From assembly GCA_934096105.1 (NCBI GenBank), contig CAKOLH010000023.1, positions 1-15,096 on the forward strand: a DNA stretch of 15,096 bases, read 5' to 3'. The notes under the pieces are model-generated. The model was given only the letters and a program-made list of their open reading frames with translations, was not told where the DNA came from and ran no database searches. Positions 1 to 6,773 of this stretch are shown one piece after another. The DNA is from an uncultured Bacilli bacterium (GTDB lineage: Bacteria > Bacillota_I > Bacilli_A > RF39 > UBA660). Numbering within the stretch: position 1 is the first letter of the stretch; every line of letters begins with the position of its first letter. Position numbers and translations under genes: made by a program.

Positions 1-39
1 AAGATAAAGTAAATAAGAATTAGTAGAGGAGTGAATATT

Positions 40-387
40 ATGGGAGGACTTAGCGTTATAGTTCTTATGAATATATTGTTATTTTTGTATCTATTTTTTA
101 TTACTATTTTTGTAGCCATTATATTATATACAATAATTGGTAAGTTAGTTACTTATGGAGATATAGCAAAGGAGATAGCAAGTAACCATCATATTAAAAG
201 AATGTCCGCACAAGCTGTAGGTGGAGCGGTTGGATCTAATCCTATTTGTATAATAGTACCATGCCATAGAATGGTTGGTGCCTCTAATAACTTAACTGGT
301 TATGGAGGAGGTATAAGAAATAAAATAGCCTTACTTGAAGTAGAAGGTCATAACCTAGAAGAATACAAACTACCAAAGGAGAAATAA
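40..387 (+). CDS. O6-alkylguanine-DNA alkyltransferase domain with hydrophobic N-terminus
   Basis: Residues 35-104 match the DNA-binding/active-site domain of Ogt/MGMT suicide alkyltransferases, which move an alkyl group from O6-alkylguanine to a cysteine. Visible are TYGDIA (38-43), the wing MSAQAVGGAVG (55-65), the acceptor loop IVPCHR with Cys75, and the glycine loop GYGGG before KIALLEVEG. ATG at 40 is preferred over GTG at 31 because AGAGGAG lies 8 nt upstream. The protein is 115 aa, against about 150-180 for full Ogt. The usual N-terminal domain and the helix leading to IPYGK are missing. Instead residues 6-33 are almost wholly hydrophobic and look like a membrane span. The tag gene starts 1 nt after the stop, so the two are probably co-transcribed. 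Domain identity is clear; whether the chimera is an active enzyme is not. Confidence 0.8.
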   Translation: MGGLSVIVLMNILLFLYLFFITIFVAIILYTIIGKLVTYGDIAKEIASNHHIKRMSAQAVGGAVGSNPICIIVPCHRMVGASNNLTGYGGGIRNKIALLEVEGHNLEEYKLPKEK

Positions 388-388
388 T

Positions 389-928
389 ATGAAAAGGTGT
401 AAGTGGTGTAATTTAAATAATCCTAAGTATATAGAATATCATGATAAAGAATGGGGAATATTGAATTTAGATGACAAATATTTATTTAAAATGCTTATTT
501 TAGAATCTTTTCAGGCAGGGCTATCTTGGGAGTGTATTTTAAATAAAAGAGATGCTTTTGAAATCGCTTATGATGATTTTGATATAGATAAAATATGTAA
601 TTATACCGAAAATAAAATAAAAGAACTTCAGGAAAATAAAGATATTATAAGAAATAAATTAAAAATAAAAGCTAGCATTAATAACGCTAGAATATTTAGA
701 CAAATAAAGGAAGAATATGGCAGTTTTGGATCTTATATATTATCTTTTACCAATAATAAGATATATTATGAAATAGATAAGACAAGTTCAGAACTATCAG
801 ATAAAATATCTATAGATTTAAGAAAAAGAGGTATGAAATTTGTTGGTACTACAATAATATATTCTTATCTACAAGCAATAGGCATAATATATTCGCATGA
901 TAAGGAATGCTGTTTATATAAAGAATGA
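389..928 (+). CDS. tag: DNA-3-methyladenine glycosylase I
   Basis: Base-excision enzyme that cuts the N-glycosidic bond of 3-methyladenine in alkylated DNA; cytoplasmic. At 179 aa it is close to the usual length of about 185. The family pattern is present throughout: RCKWC at the start, YHDKEWG (17-23), ESFQAGLSW with the conserved Glu39, and MKFVGTTIIYSYLQAIG near the end. The zinc ligands of the family map to Cys4, His18, His170 and Cys174, all kept. It follows the alkyltransferase-domain gene by 1 nt, making an alkylation-repair pair. AAAGGAG just before the start (in the end of the upstream gene) serves as ribosome binding site. A hairpin terminator follows the TGA stop. Confidence 0.95.
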   Translation: MKRCKWCNLNNPKYIEYHDKEWGILNLDDKYLFKMLILESFQAGLSWECILNKRDAFEIAYDDFDIDKICNYTENKIKELQENKDIIRNKLKIKASINNARIFRQIKEEYGSFGSYILSFTNNKIYYEIDKTSSELSDKISIDLRKRGMKFVGTTIIYSYLQAIGIIYSHDKECCLYKE

Positions 929-931
929 CTT

Positions 932-955
932 AAGTAGAGATAATCTACTTTTTAT
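932..955 (+). terminator. Intrinsic terminator after tag
   Basis: AAGTAGA (932-938), a 5-nt loop, TCTACTT (944-950), then a T-rich run. The stem is a perfect 7 bp and ends the repair pair. Confidence 0.8.
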
Positions 956-984
956 TTGACTTTTATTAGATATGATAGTATAAT
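956..984 (+). promoter_or_regulatory. Sigma-A-type promoter of the AbrB-ABC operon
   Basis: TTGACT (956-961), a 17-nt spacer and a perfect TATAAT (979-984), 42 nt before the AbrB-like start codon. The -35 begins at the tail of the tag terminator. Confidence 0.75.
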
Positions 985-1026
985 TGGTATGAAAAGTATG
1001 AAATGTATAACTAAGGAGGACAAAAT

Positions 1027-1239
1027 ATGAATAAGAATAAATATATGGGAATAAGCAAAGTGGGGGAAAAGGGACAAATAGTAATCCCAAAGGAGGTAAG
1101 GGATATTTTTGATATAAATCCTGGTGATTCTCTTATAGTACTTGCTGATGCCAAGAAGGGAATAGCATTAGTAAAATCTGAGGTAATAGAAGATGTTACA
1201 AATAATATACTCGGAGGAAATGATGATAAAAATAAATAA
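1027..1239 (+). CDS. AbrB/SpoVT-family DNA-binding regulator
   Basis: A 70-residue protein that is essentially one swapped-hairpin AbrB DNA-binding domain (about residues 8-53): GISKVGEKGQIVIPKEVRDI followed by FDINPGDSLIVL. Such proteins dimerise and bind promoter DNA. The strong site AAGGAGG is 7 nt upstream of the ATG. The last 17 nt of this gene overlap the start of the ABC ATPase gene, and the ATPase ribosome site (GGAGG, 1213-1217) lies inside this coding region. That suggests translational coupling and a local regulator of the exporter. The role as its regulator is inference from position. The short tail GGNDDKNK is encoded by the overlap. Confidence 0.85.
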   Translation: MNKNKYMGISKVGEKGQIVIPKEVRDIFDINPGDSLIVLADAKKGIALVKSEVIEDVTNNILGGNDDKNK

Positions 1240-1936
1240 TCTAACAAAAAAATATAAAGAAAAATATGCAGTAAATAACTTAAATCTAGAAATAAAATCT
1301 GGAGAATTATTCTCGCTTTTGGGTACAAATGGAGCAGGAAAAACAACAACAATCAAAATGCTATCAACATTGATATTACCTACTAGTGGAGAAGTTAAAA
1401 TAAATGATTTTGACTTAATAAAAGATTCAGCAAAAATTAAAGAAATAATCAACATTTCACCTCAAGAAACCGCAATAGCACCAAACTTAACAGTCATTGA
1501 AAATCTATATTTTATGGCGGGTATTTATCAAATTACAAATAAAGAAGAAAAAATTAATGAATTAGTAAAGATATTTAAATTAGATGATGTATTAAAACAA
1601 AAAGCTAAGACTTTATCAGGCGGTTATCAAAGAAAACTATCAATAGCGATATCATTAATAAATTCTCCTAAAATACTATTTTTAGATGAACCAACACTTG
1701 GCCTTGATGTAATATCAAGACATGATTTATGGAATGTTATCGAATCGCTAAAAGGAAATACTACAATAATTCTTACCACTCATTATATGGAAGAAGCTGA
1801 AAAATTATCTGACAGAATAGGAATAATGAATAAAGGAAAATTAATAGAACTTGGTACTGCTAAAGAACTAATAAAAAAGAAGAAAACCAAAACATTTGAA
1901 GATGCTTTTATAAAAACAATAGAGGAGGATAATTAA
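1223..1936 (+). CDS. ABC exporter ATP-binding protein
   Basis: A 237-residue nucleotide-binding subunit of an ABC-2 (DrrA/CcmA-like) exporter. Walker A GTNGAGKT is at 34-41, the Q-loop Gln is near 81, the signature LSGGYQ is at 131-136, Walker B ILFLDE at 151-156 with a D-loop LGLD, and the switch His is at 187. The ATG at 1223 is chosen because GGAGG (1213-1217) lies 5 nt upstream. ATG 1220 is too close, and the longer start at 1193 lies deep in the AbrB gene. It overlaps the AbrB-like gene by 17 nt and shares one base (TAATG) with the permease gene. Substrate is unknown; drug, peptide or lipid export is typical of the family. Confidence 0.93.
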   Translation: MIKINNLTKKYKEKYAVNNLNLEIKSGELFSLLGTNGAGKTTTIKMLSTLILPTSGEVKINDFDLIKDSAKIKEIINISPQETAIAPNLTVIENLYFMAGIYQITNKEEKINELVKIFKLDDVLKQKAKTLSGGYQRKLSIAISLINSPKILFLDEPTLGLDVISRHDLWNVIESLKGNTTIILTTHYMEEAEKLSDRIGIMNKGKLIELGTAKELIKKKKTKTFEDAFIKTIEEDN

Positions 1937-2664
1937 TGAGAACTATAATTTTTGCTCAAAGAAACTTCAAAGAAATAGTAAGAGATCCAGTTAGTATAAT
2001 ATTTGCTGTCATTTTACCATTATTTCTTTTATACATTTTTCAGCAGTTTAAAATACCTAACGAAATATATAATATAGAAAACTTCACTCCAGGAATAATT
2101 ATATTTAGTCTAGCATTTATAACGATGTTTACAGCATCCTTAGTAGCTAAGGATAGATGTTCATCACTTACCACAAGACTTGGAGTGAGTCCAATGAAGA
2201 GTATTGATTACATTTTAGGATATACATTATCAGTAATTCCTTTAATATTAATACAAAATATATTATTTTTTATAACAGCAATTATACTTGGATTAAAATT
2301 TAACATTAATGTTATATATACAATTTTAGCAGTAATTCCAATATCAATATTATTCATTTCATTAGGTATTTTAATAGGAACCATAACTACAGAAAAATCA
2401 TCATCCGGAATTTCAAGTATTATAGTTCAATTAGTAGCATTTACCAGCGGTATGTATTTTACTACAGATATGGTTGGCAGTACCTTTAGTACAATATGTC
2501 ATATGCTACCATTTGAAAGTACATTAAATATTACCAAAGATATATTAAATAGTAATTACAATAATATTTTATCATCTATATTAATAGTAGGGATTTATAT
2601 AGTAATAGTAATAATATTAACCATAATATTATTCAAAAGAAAAATGATTAGTGATAATAAATAA
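1936..2664 (+). CDS. ABC-2 type permease
   Basis: A 242-residue membrane partner of the preceding ATPase. It has about six hydrophobic spans: around residues 22-37, 55-70, 93-115, 121-150, 155-176 and 215-235. The layout is that of ABC-2 exporter permeases, with an amphipathic N-terminus (FAQRNFKEIVRDP) and a conserved central stretch around RLGVSPMK. Its ATG overlaps the ATPase stop by one base, with GAGGAGGAT just upstream, so the subunits are made together. The stop codon lies in the left arm of the terminator shared with the converging lexA. Confidence 0.9.
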   Translation: MRTIIFAQRNFKEIVRDPVSIIFAVILPLFLLYIFQQFKIPNEIYNIENFTPGIIIFSLAFITMFTASLVAKDRCSSLTTRLGVSPMKSIDYILGYTLSVIPLILIQNILFFITAIILGLKFNINVIYTILAVIPISILFISLGILIGTITTEKSSSGISSIIVQLVAFTSGMYFTTDMVGSTFSTICHMLPFESTLNITKDILNSNYNNILSSILIVGIYIVIVIILTIILFKRKMISDNK

Positions 2665-2696
2665 AAAACAGGATCAAATTCCCGTTTTTATTTATT
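2657..2696. terminator. Bidirectional terminator between permease and lexA
   Basis: A long AT-rich inverted repeat: AATAAATAAAAA on the left pairs with TTTTTATTTATT on the right around a short C/G-capped centre (C-A-GG ... CC-C-G, with one mismatch). The A-run and T-run on either side allow use from both strands. It contains the permease stop and touches the lexA stop. Confidence 0.75.
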
Positions 2697-3321
2697 AAAA
2701 TTTTCTATATAGACCAATAGCCTTACCTAATATGGTAGCATTTTTTAGTATAATAGGTAACATATAGTCATTTTCTGGTTGTAATCTAACATAATCTTTT
2801 TCTTTAAAATATCTTTTAATAGTAACTTGATTTTCATCATCCATAGCTACAACAATATCACCATTTTTAGCATTTTCCCCTCTTTCAACAATTACTATAT
2901 CTTTACTATAAATACCAGCATTAATCATTGAGTCGCCTTCAACTTTAATAGTAAATACTTCTTTTCTCTTTGGAAGTAAATATGTAGGTAAAGAAATAAC
3001 TTCGTTAGGTGTTTCAATTGCTTCAATAGGATTACCTGCAGTTACCTTACCAAGAAGTGGTACTGTTACCACATCATCATTTTTATTTTCAAATTCATTA
3101 GGTACTTGTAACTCTAATAAGTGATTACTTCCTTTTCCTCTTTTTAAATATCCTTTTTCAATTAATTTCTTTACATGAACATGAGCAGTAGCGGGTGAAC
3201 TTAAACTAAAATTAGCAGCTATCTCACGGATAGAAGGTGGATATTTTTTTTGTGCTGAAAATTTTTTTATATATTCCAAGATATCTTTCTGTCTTTTTGT
3301 TAATTTTCCTTCTTTGACCAT
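2695..3321 (-). CDS. lexA: SOS repressor LexA
   Basis: Represses DNA-damage genes and cleaves itself when RecA filaments form. It is 208 aa, normal for the family. The winged helix is at 1-65 (LTKRQKDILEYI, PPSIREIA, SSPATAHVHVKKL) and the S24 autoprotease domain at about 85-206. The cleavage bond is Ala95-Gly96 in GKVTAGNP, the nucleophile Ser131 is in GDSM and the general base is Lys169 in VTIKR. ATG at 3321 is chosen because AAAGGAGA lies 6 nt upstream; the open frame extends 17 codons further without a ribosome site. Its promoter has a LexA box on the -35, so it should be autoregulated. A divergent gene on the other side carries a second box. Confidence 0.97.
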   Translation of the reverse strand: MVKEGKLTKRQKDILEYIKKFSAQKKYPPSIREIAANFSLSSPATAHVHVKKLIEKGYLKRGKGSNHLLELQVPNEFENKNDDVVTVPLLGKVTAGNPIEAIETPNEVISLPTYLLPKRKEVFTIKVEGDSMINAGIYSKDIVIVERGENAKNGDIVVAMDDENQVTIKRYFKEKDYVRLQPENDYMLPIILKNATILGKAIGLYRKF

Positions 3322-3343
3322 ATAGTGTCTCCTTTCATTTATA

Positions 3344-3372
3344 ATATTAACATATAAAGTGTAAAATGTCAA
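3344..3372 (-). promoter_or_regulatory. lexA promoter
   Basis: Read on the minus strand: TTGACA (3372-3367), a 17-nt spacer, TAATAT (3349-3344). The start codon lies 22 nt further. The neighbouring LexA box overlaps the -35. Confidence 0.75.
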
Positions 3373-3383
3373 ACAAATATTCG
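3370..3383 (-). promoter_or_regulatory. LexA box at lexA
   Basis: Minus strand CGAATATTTGTTTG, close to the Bacillota SOS box CGAACRNRYGTTYG (half-sites CGAA and GTTTG). It overlaps the lexA -35 element, as expected for autorepression. Confidence 0.7.
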
Positions 3384-3402
3384 CATTTAATACATTTTTA
3401 TA

Positions 3403-3431
3403 TTGACACGAACATTTGTATATGTTAGAAT
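3403..3431 (+). promoter_or_regulatory. SOS promoter with LexA box in its spacer
   Basis: TTGACA (3403-3408), a 17-nt spacer, TAGAAT (3426-3431). The LexA-like box CGAACATTTGTATA fills 3409-3422, between -35 and -10. The left half-site CGAAC is perfect; the right one (GTAT rather than GTTC) is weaker. Repressor there would block RNA polymerase binding, so the downstream microprotein gene is predicted to be damage-induced. Confidence 0.75.
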
Positions 3432-3459
3432 AATAATGTAAGAAGGAGATGTGATAGAT

Positions 3460-3591
3460 ATGAGTTTTGTTAAGAAAAATAAAGGAGTAATAATTTTCTA
3501 TTTAGTTTTAGTATTAGCTACATTAGTAATTGTTCAAAATAATAGTAAAAATCTAGAAGAAAATAAAGGATATGTCTATCTCACAAGATAG
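3460..3591 (+). CDS. SOS-controlled single-span membrane microprotein (YneA/SosA-like position)
   Basis: A 43-codon ORF divergent from lexA behind a promoter with a LexA box. AAGGAG (3443-3448) lies 11 nt before the ATG; the in-frame GTG at 3451 is too near the site. The product begins MSFVKKNKG (basic), has one hydrophobic span at about residues 10-25 (VIIFYLVLVLATLVIV), then a polar tail ending GYVYLTR. The positive charges predict N-inside, C-outside topology. In Bacillus, Listeria and Staphylococcus the gene divergent from lexA (yneA, sosA) encodes a small membrane division inhibitor made during SOS. This product has the same context and topology but no LysM domain and is much shorter. 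A terminator stem covers its last codons and stop. Function as a division inhibitor is inference. Confidence 0.75.
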   Translation: MSFVKKNKGVIIFYLVLVLATLVIVQNNSKNLEENKGYVYLTR

Positions 3592-3600
3592 ATTTTTCTT
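3575..3600 (+). terminator. Terminator overlapping the microprotein stop
   Basis: TCTATCT (3575-3581), loop CACA, AGATAGA (3586-3592), then TTTTTCTTT. The stop codon TAG is inside the right arm. Confidence 0.8.
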
Positions 3601-3606
3601 TATATC

Positions 3607-3635
3607 TTTTCAAATCTCAAAAAATATATTATAAT
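3607..3635 (+). promoter_or_regulatory. Promoter of the 3657 gene
   Basis: TTTTCA (3607-3612), 17-nt spacer, TATAAT (3630-3635), 21 nt before the ATG at 3657. Confidence 0.55.
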
Positions 3636-3656
3636 AGTTATGAAAGAAGGTATATT

Positions 3657-4466
3657 ATGAATAATAAAATTATGAGTGGAAAGACTGCTAAAGCATTGGT
3701 AATATTTAGTGCATTTTTCCTTATATTGTTGGGCATTGGGTTATATAAACTGTTCGAATATCAAGGCTACCATAAAAAAGAAACAAATAAATTTATTAAC
3801 TATAATGTTAAAGATTATATAGAAACAACACCAGTCATTTTTAAAGATTATAGTGATGTTTATTCTAATATAAATGTTTCTAAAGTAACATTTAAAAATT
3901 TAGATGATGATTTAACTAAAACATTCGAAACTGAAGAAAACGAATTAATCGATTATATAAATAAATATTATAACGAGTTAAAAAAGAAAAAAGAATATAC
4001 TTCAGATAATGATGTAAATACGTTAATTAAAGCACAAGTTAATAGCACAGTTTTATCTGTATTTTACGAAATAAATTTTAAATTACAAAACATTGATAGA
4101 AGTTATATTATAACATTAAATATTGATTTAAAAACTAATAAAGTTTTAACTATTGAAGATTTACTTTTAAAATATAATTATAATAAAGAGTATATTTCTG
4201 AAAAGATATTCAATGATGATGTTTTAATTGACACTGATGTAATTGTTATTGATAAGAATACAAACATATCACTAACTAAAAGTGATATTGAAAAAAAGAA
4301 GAATGAATATGTTCAAAGAATAACTAATGACTTTAATAATATAATAAAAGTGTATATCGAAAACAACACATTAGTTTTAGTTTATAATAAAAAAGATTTG
4401 AATGACTTATTCTTTGAAAATGACCACAGTAACAATAATGAATTAAAAATAAAATATTTAAAGTAA
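3657..4466 (+). CDS. Membrane-anchored extracytoplasmic protein, possible DUF3298/RsiV-like
   Basis: A 269-residue protein with a short basic N-terminus, one membrane span at about residues 12-30 (ALVIFSAFFLILLGIGLY) and a large hydrophilic domain that should lie outside. Residues about 125-165 contain SVFYEINF followed by SYIITLNIDLKTNKVLTIEDLL. The 'dLKTgKvLtleDLf' phrase is typical of the DUF3298/PdaC/RsiV-type beta-sheet domain, which in some members binds lysozyme or acts in cell-wall deacetylases. No catalytic deacetylase domain is present, so an envelope sensor or anti-sigma-like remnant is possible, but no partner sigma gene is nearby. AAAGAAGG lies 6 nt before the start. The gene has its own promoter. 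Family assignment is tentative. Confidence 0.6.
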   Translation: MNNKIMSGKTAKALVIFSAFFLILLGIGLYKLFEYQGYHKKETNKFINYNVKDYIETTPVIFKDYSDVYSNINVSKVTFKNLDDDLTKTFETEENELIDYINKYYNELKKKKEYTSDNDVNTLIKAQVNSTVLSVFYEINFKLQNIDRSYIITLNIDLKTNKVLTIEDLLLKYNYNKEYISEKIFNDDVLIDTDVIVIDKNTNISLTKSDIEKKKNEYVQRITNDFNNIIKVYIENNTLVLVYNKKDLNDLFFENDHSNNNELKIKYLK

Positions 4467-4468
4467 AA

Positions 4469-4497
4469 TTTACAAAAATTAAAGTTTATGATATACT
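4469..4497 (+). promoter_or_regulatory. Promoter of the 4523 gene
   Basis: TTTACA (4469-4474), 17-nt spacer, TATACT (4492-4497). The start codon lies 25 nt downstream with AGGAGG between. Confidence 0.65.
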
Positions 4498-4522
4498 AAT
4501 ACTTACCAGGAGGGAAAATAAA

Positions 4523-4915
4523 ATGAAAAAAGAAATTTATTATACAAGAGTTTTACCATTAGTTAAATATATTGTAAAAAAAGATAAAAATGGTAAAGAG
4601 TATACAGATGTTATAGATAATCTGTCTAGGGAAGAAAGATTGTCTTTATCTGAAGAAAAAGCAAGAATGCTTTGGAATAATGGTACTGATTTATATGTAG
4701 CAGAGCAACCACTTTCTTATCATGAGGGAATGAGCACAAAGTTTTCTATAGTTTATTTATTTGATGAATTGTCAAAAGAGGAACAAGCCAAATATTATGA
4801 AAAAACTATAGTATTACCATTAACAATAAAACCTGTGGTTAAAATATATGATGATAATTCAAAAAGATTCTTTCCAAAAAGAAAGAGTAAAATTAAGAAA
4901 GAAGATACTAAGTAA
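4523..4915 (+). CDS. Hypothetical soluble protein, 130 aa
   Basis: I do not recognise this family. It starts after a strong AGGAGG, has its own promoter and ends in a terminator, so it is a real monocistronic gene. The protein is hydrophilic with no membrane span or signal peptide. The first 30 residues (YYTRVLPLVKYIVKKDKNGKEYTDVI) look like a beta-hairpin. The middle (SREERLSLSEEKARMLWNNGTDLYVAEQP, shown in two parts as SREERLSLSEEKARMLW and NNGTDLYVAEQP) looks helical then extended. The tail is very basic (KRFFPKRKSKIKKEDTK) and could touch nucleic acid or ribosome. That last point is a guess from composition only. Confidence 0.7.
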   Translation: MKKEIYYTRVLPLVKYIVKKDKNGKEYTDVIDNLSREERLSLSEEKARMLWNNGTDLYVAEQPLSYHEGMSTKFSIVYLFDELSKEEQAKYYEKTIVLPLTIKPVVKIYDDNSKRFFPKRKSKIKKEDTK

Positions 4916-4935
4916 TAGTTTACTTCTTTTTTTCA
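4910..4935 (+). terminator. Terminator at the stop of the 4523 gene
   Basis: AAGTAA (4910-4915, containing the TAA stop), loop TAGT, TTACTT (4920-4925), then a C and a long T-run. The stem is weak and AT-rich, so some readthrough into the spoIVF pair is possible. Confidence 0.6.
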
Positions 4936-4955
4936 TATATTAAATTGGTGATGAT

Positions 4956-5570
4956 ATGAATGAAATAGATCCAAATAAATATTTAGATATTATTAATAAA
5001 AATAACAAAAAATGTAATGATAGTAAAAATAATATCAAAAAATACTTGAAAGGCTTTGGAATAAGAAGCCTGACAATTGCAGTTATATTTTTTTTATCTG
5101 CTATTATGTGCAAATACAACAATGGCTTTAAAGAAACTATCACTAAATATGTCTTTACTGATGTGATATCTTTTACTAAAATAAAAAAAGTGTATAATAA
5201 ATATTTAGGTGGAATTCTTCCAATAAAAAAAGAAATAGATACTCAAAAGGTATTTAATGAGCAATTAAATCATGATAATTTATCTATGTATCATGATGGG
5301 GTTAGTCTTACTATACCAGAATCTTATTTAATACCATCAATAACAGAGGGAATGGTTGTATTTATTGGTAATAAGGAATACTATAATAATACAATTATAA
5401 TAGAAGATTTAAATGGAGTATATATATGGTATGGAAATGTCAGTACAACATCATTAAAATTATATGATTATGTAGAAAAAGGGACATATATTGGCGAGGC
5501 AGAAAGAAATTTATATATGGTTTTTAGTAAGGACAATAAATACTTAAACTATGAAGAATATCTTAAATAA
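4956..5570 (+). CDS. spoIVFA: SpoIVFA-like membrane protein with degenerate M23/LytM domain
   Basis: A 204-residue protein with a charged N-terminus, one membrane span at about 39-53, a linker, and a C-terminal fold at about 118-195 resembling the M23 (LytM) barrel: GMVVFIGNKEYYNNTIIIEDLN, then YIWYGNVSTTSLKLYDYVEKGTYIGE (each seen in pieces; key features are the G-x-V-x-x-I-G opening and the V-x-x-G-x-x-I-G turn). The zinc-binding His and Asp of active M23 peptidases are absent, as in SpoIVFA. The gene overlaps the SpoIVFB-like protease gene by 20 nt and sits directly before rplU-prp-rpmA, the same order as in Bacillus subtilis. There SpoIVFA tethers and inhibits SpoIVFB. GGTGAT before the ATG is the ribosome site. 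Identity rests on context plus domain shape, since the primary sequence is diverged. Confidence 0.7.
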   Translation: MNEIDPNKYLDIINKNNKKCNDSKNNIKKYLKGFGIRSLTIAVIFFLSAIMCKYNNGFKETITKYVFTDVISFTKIKKVYNKYLGGILPIKKEIDTQKVFNEQLNHDNLSMYHDGVSLTIPESYLIPSITEGMVVFIGNKEYYNNTIIIEDLNGVYIWYGNVSTTSLKLYDYVEKGTYIGEAERNLYMVFSKDNKYLNYEEYLK

Positions 5571-6321
5571 AATAGAATTTCATTATACATATATTATAAT
5601 GGCTTTTGGTTTAGTATTGACTGGTCATTTTGCTAATTTGTTAATCTTCACCTCACTTATAATAATTCATGAATTTGGACATATTATAACTGCAGCAATA
5701 TGTAAATATAAAATAAAAAAAGTAATCATCTATCCCTATGGAGGAATTACTAAACTTGATACTTTAGTTAATACTAAAATAGAAATAGACTTACTTATAG
5801 CAATATCAGGTATTATATTACAATCAATATATTTTTATATAGTACTTTTTTTATATAATAAAGGTATGGTAAGAGAATATATATATAATTTATTTTTAAT
5901 TTATCATAATAGTATGCTTCTATTTAACATTCTTCCTATAATACCCTTAGATGGCAGTAAAATCATCAATTTGATATTTTCAAAGTATTTAAACTTAAAT
6001 TTTTCTAACAATTTAACAGTATTAATTTCCTTTATAACTTTATCAATGATATTAATAGGCGATATATATGAAAAAAATTATTCAATGGTTATGATTGTAT
6101 TTATATTACTTCAAAATATATGGGATTATTATAAAAAAATAGAATATATCTATAATAAATTTGTTTTAGAAAGATACTTATATAATATAAAGTATAAGAA
6201 TATCAAAGTAATTGATAACAAGAATAAAATGTATAAAAATAAAACACATTTATTTAAAATTAATAACAATTTAGTTGAAGAAAAAAAGTTTTTAAGTATT
6301 TTTTTTGATAAAAAGTCTTAA
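5551..6321 (+). CDS. spoIVFB: SpoIVFB-like site-2 intramembrane zinc metalloprotease (M50)
   Basis: A 256-residue multi-span M50 protease. The zinc-binding HEFGH is at residues 40-44 inside a hydrophobic helix, and the third ligand motif NILPIIPLDG puts the Asp at 134. These match the HExxH and NPDG-type motifs of site-2 proteases. The substrate-side loop IIYPYGGITKLD (59-70) is also family-typical. In Bacillus, SpoIVFB cuts pro-sigma-K at the forespore membrane. The C-terminal 60 residues are basic and cytosolic, where Bacillus SpoIVFB has a CBS-type regulatory region, but here it is too short for a CBS domain. The start lies inside the SpoIVFA-like gene with only a weak AAGGA well upstream, so translation is probably coupled. 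Whether this organism sporulates cannot be told from the window. Confidence 0.85.
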   Translation: MKNILNKIEFHYTYIIMAFGLVLTGHFANLLIFTSLIIIHEFGHIITAAICKYKIKKVIIYPYGGITKLDTLVNTKIEIDLLIAISGIILQSIYFYIVLFLYNKGMVREYIYNLFLIYHNSMLLFNILPIIPLDGSKIINLIFSKYLNLNFSNNLTVLISFITLSMILIGDIYEKNYSMVMIVFILLQNIWDYYKKIEYIYNKFVLERYLYNIKYKNIKVIDNKNKMYKNKTHLFKINNNLVEEKKFLSIFFDKKS

Positions 6322-6326
6322 TTTGT

Positions 6327-6355
6327 TTGACTTGAACATTATTTTATGATAAAAT
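6327..6355 (+). promoter_or_regulatory. Promoter of rplU operon
   Basis: TTGACT (6327-6332), 17-nt spacer, TAAAAT (6350-6355). It starts just after the protease stop codon and gives the ribosomal genes their own transcript with a leader of about 105 nt. Confidence 0.75.
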
Positions 6356-6361
6356 TGTATT

Positions 6362-6466
6362 GTTTTGAAGACCTCGAGTTGTTAACTCAACCACATTGAA
6401 AAGGTATAAGAACAGAAATGACACCTTAAGAGTGAGTCTTAAAAATAAGTGTAAGGAGGTAAGAAA
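6362..6466 (+). ncRNA. Probable ribosomal protein L21 leader RNA
   Basis: The 5' leader of rplU holds two hairpins. One is GAGTT (6376-6380) with AACTC (6384-6388). The larger one has ACAC (6421-6424) pairing with GTGT (6449-6452), enclosing TTAAGA (6426-6431) with TCTTAA (6437-6442), and it ends right at the AAGGAGGT ribosome site. Bacillota rplU genes commonly carry a conserved L21 leader thought to allow autoregulation. Position and a stem next to the Shine-Dalgarno fit this. The assignment was not checked against a covariance model. Confidence 0.65.
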
Positions 6467-6763
6467 ATGAAAGCAATTATTGAAACTGGTGGAAAACAAT
6501 ATTATGTTTCTGAAGGCGCTACTATCTATGTCGAAAAACTAGAAGGTAACGAAGGAGATAAAGTTGTTTTTGATAAAGTCTTAATGGCTAATGGTGTAGT
6601 AGGTAATCCTTATGTTGAAGCTACTGTTGAAGGTACTATCGTAAAACAAGGAAAACAAAAGAAGATAACTATATTTAGATATACACCAAACAAGAGATCT
6701 ACCAGAAGAAAAGTAGGCCACAGACAACCATATACTAAAGTAGAGATTAATAAAATTAAGTAA
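6467..6763 (+). CDS. rplU: 50S ribosomal protein L21
   Basis: 98 aa, close to the usual 102. Typical opening KAIIETGGKQYYVSEGATIYVEKL, best seen as the ETGGKQY motif, then the beta-barrel core, and the basic C-terminal tail YTPNKRSTRRKVGHRQPYTK that binds 23S rRNA. A strong AAGGAGGT lies 6 nt before the start. First gene of rplU-prp-rpmA behind a leader with a stem adjoining the ribosome site. L21 and L27 assemble into the large subunit. Confidence 0.97.
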   Translation: MKAIIETGGKQYYVSEGATIYVEKLEGNEGDKVVFDKVLMANGVVGNPYVEATVEGTIVKQGKQKKITIFRYTPNKRSTRRKVGHRQPYTKVEINKIK

Positions 6764-6773
6764 GGAGTATTTT

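Noticed and set aside
1011..1352. Minus-strand open frames over the AbrB and ABC genes (also 1168-1455)
   Set aside because: Low-complexity Leu/Phe/Ser translations opposite genes with clear family motifs; no ribosome sites.
4940..5143. Minus-strand open frame opposite the SpoIVFA-like gene
   Set aside because: Shadow of an AT-rich coding strand; hydrophobic by base composition; no ribosome site or promoter.
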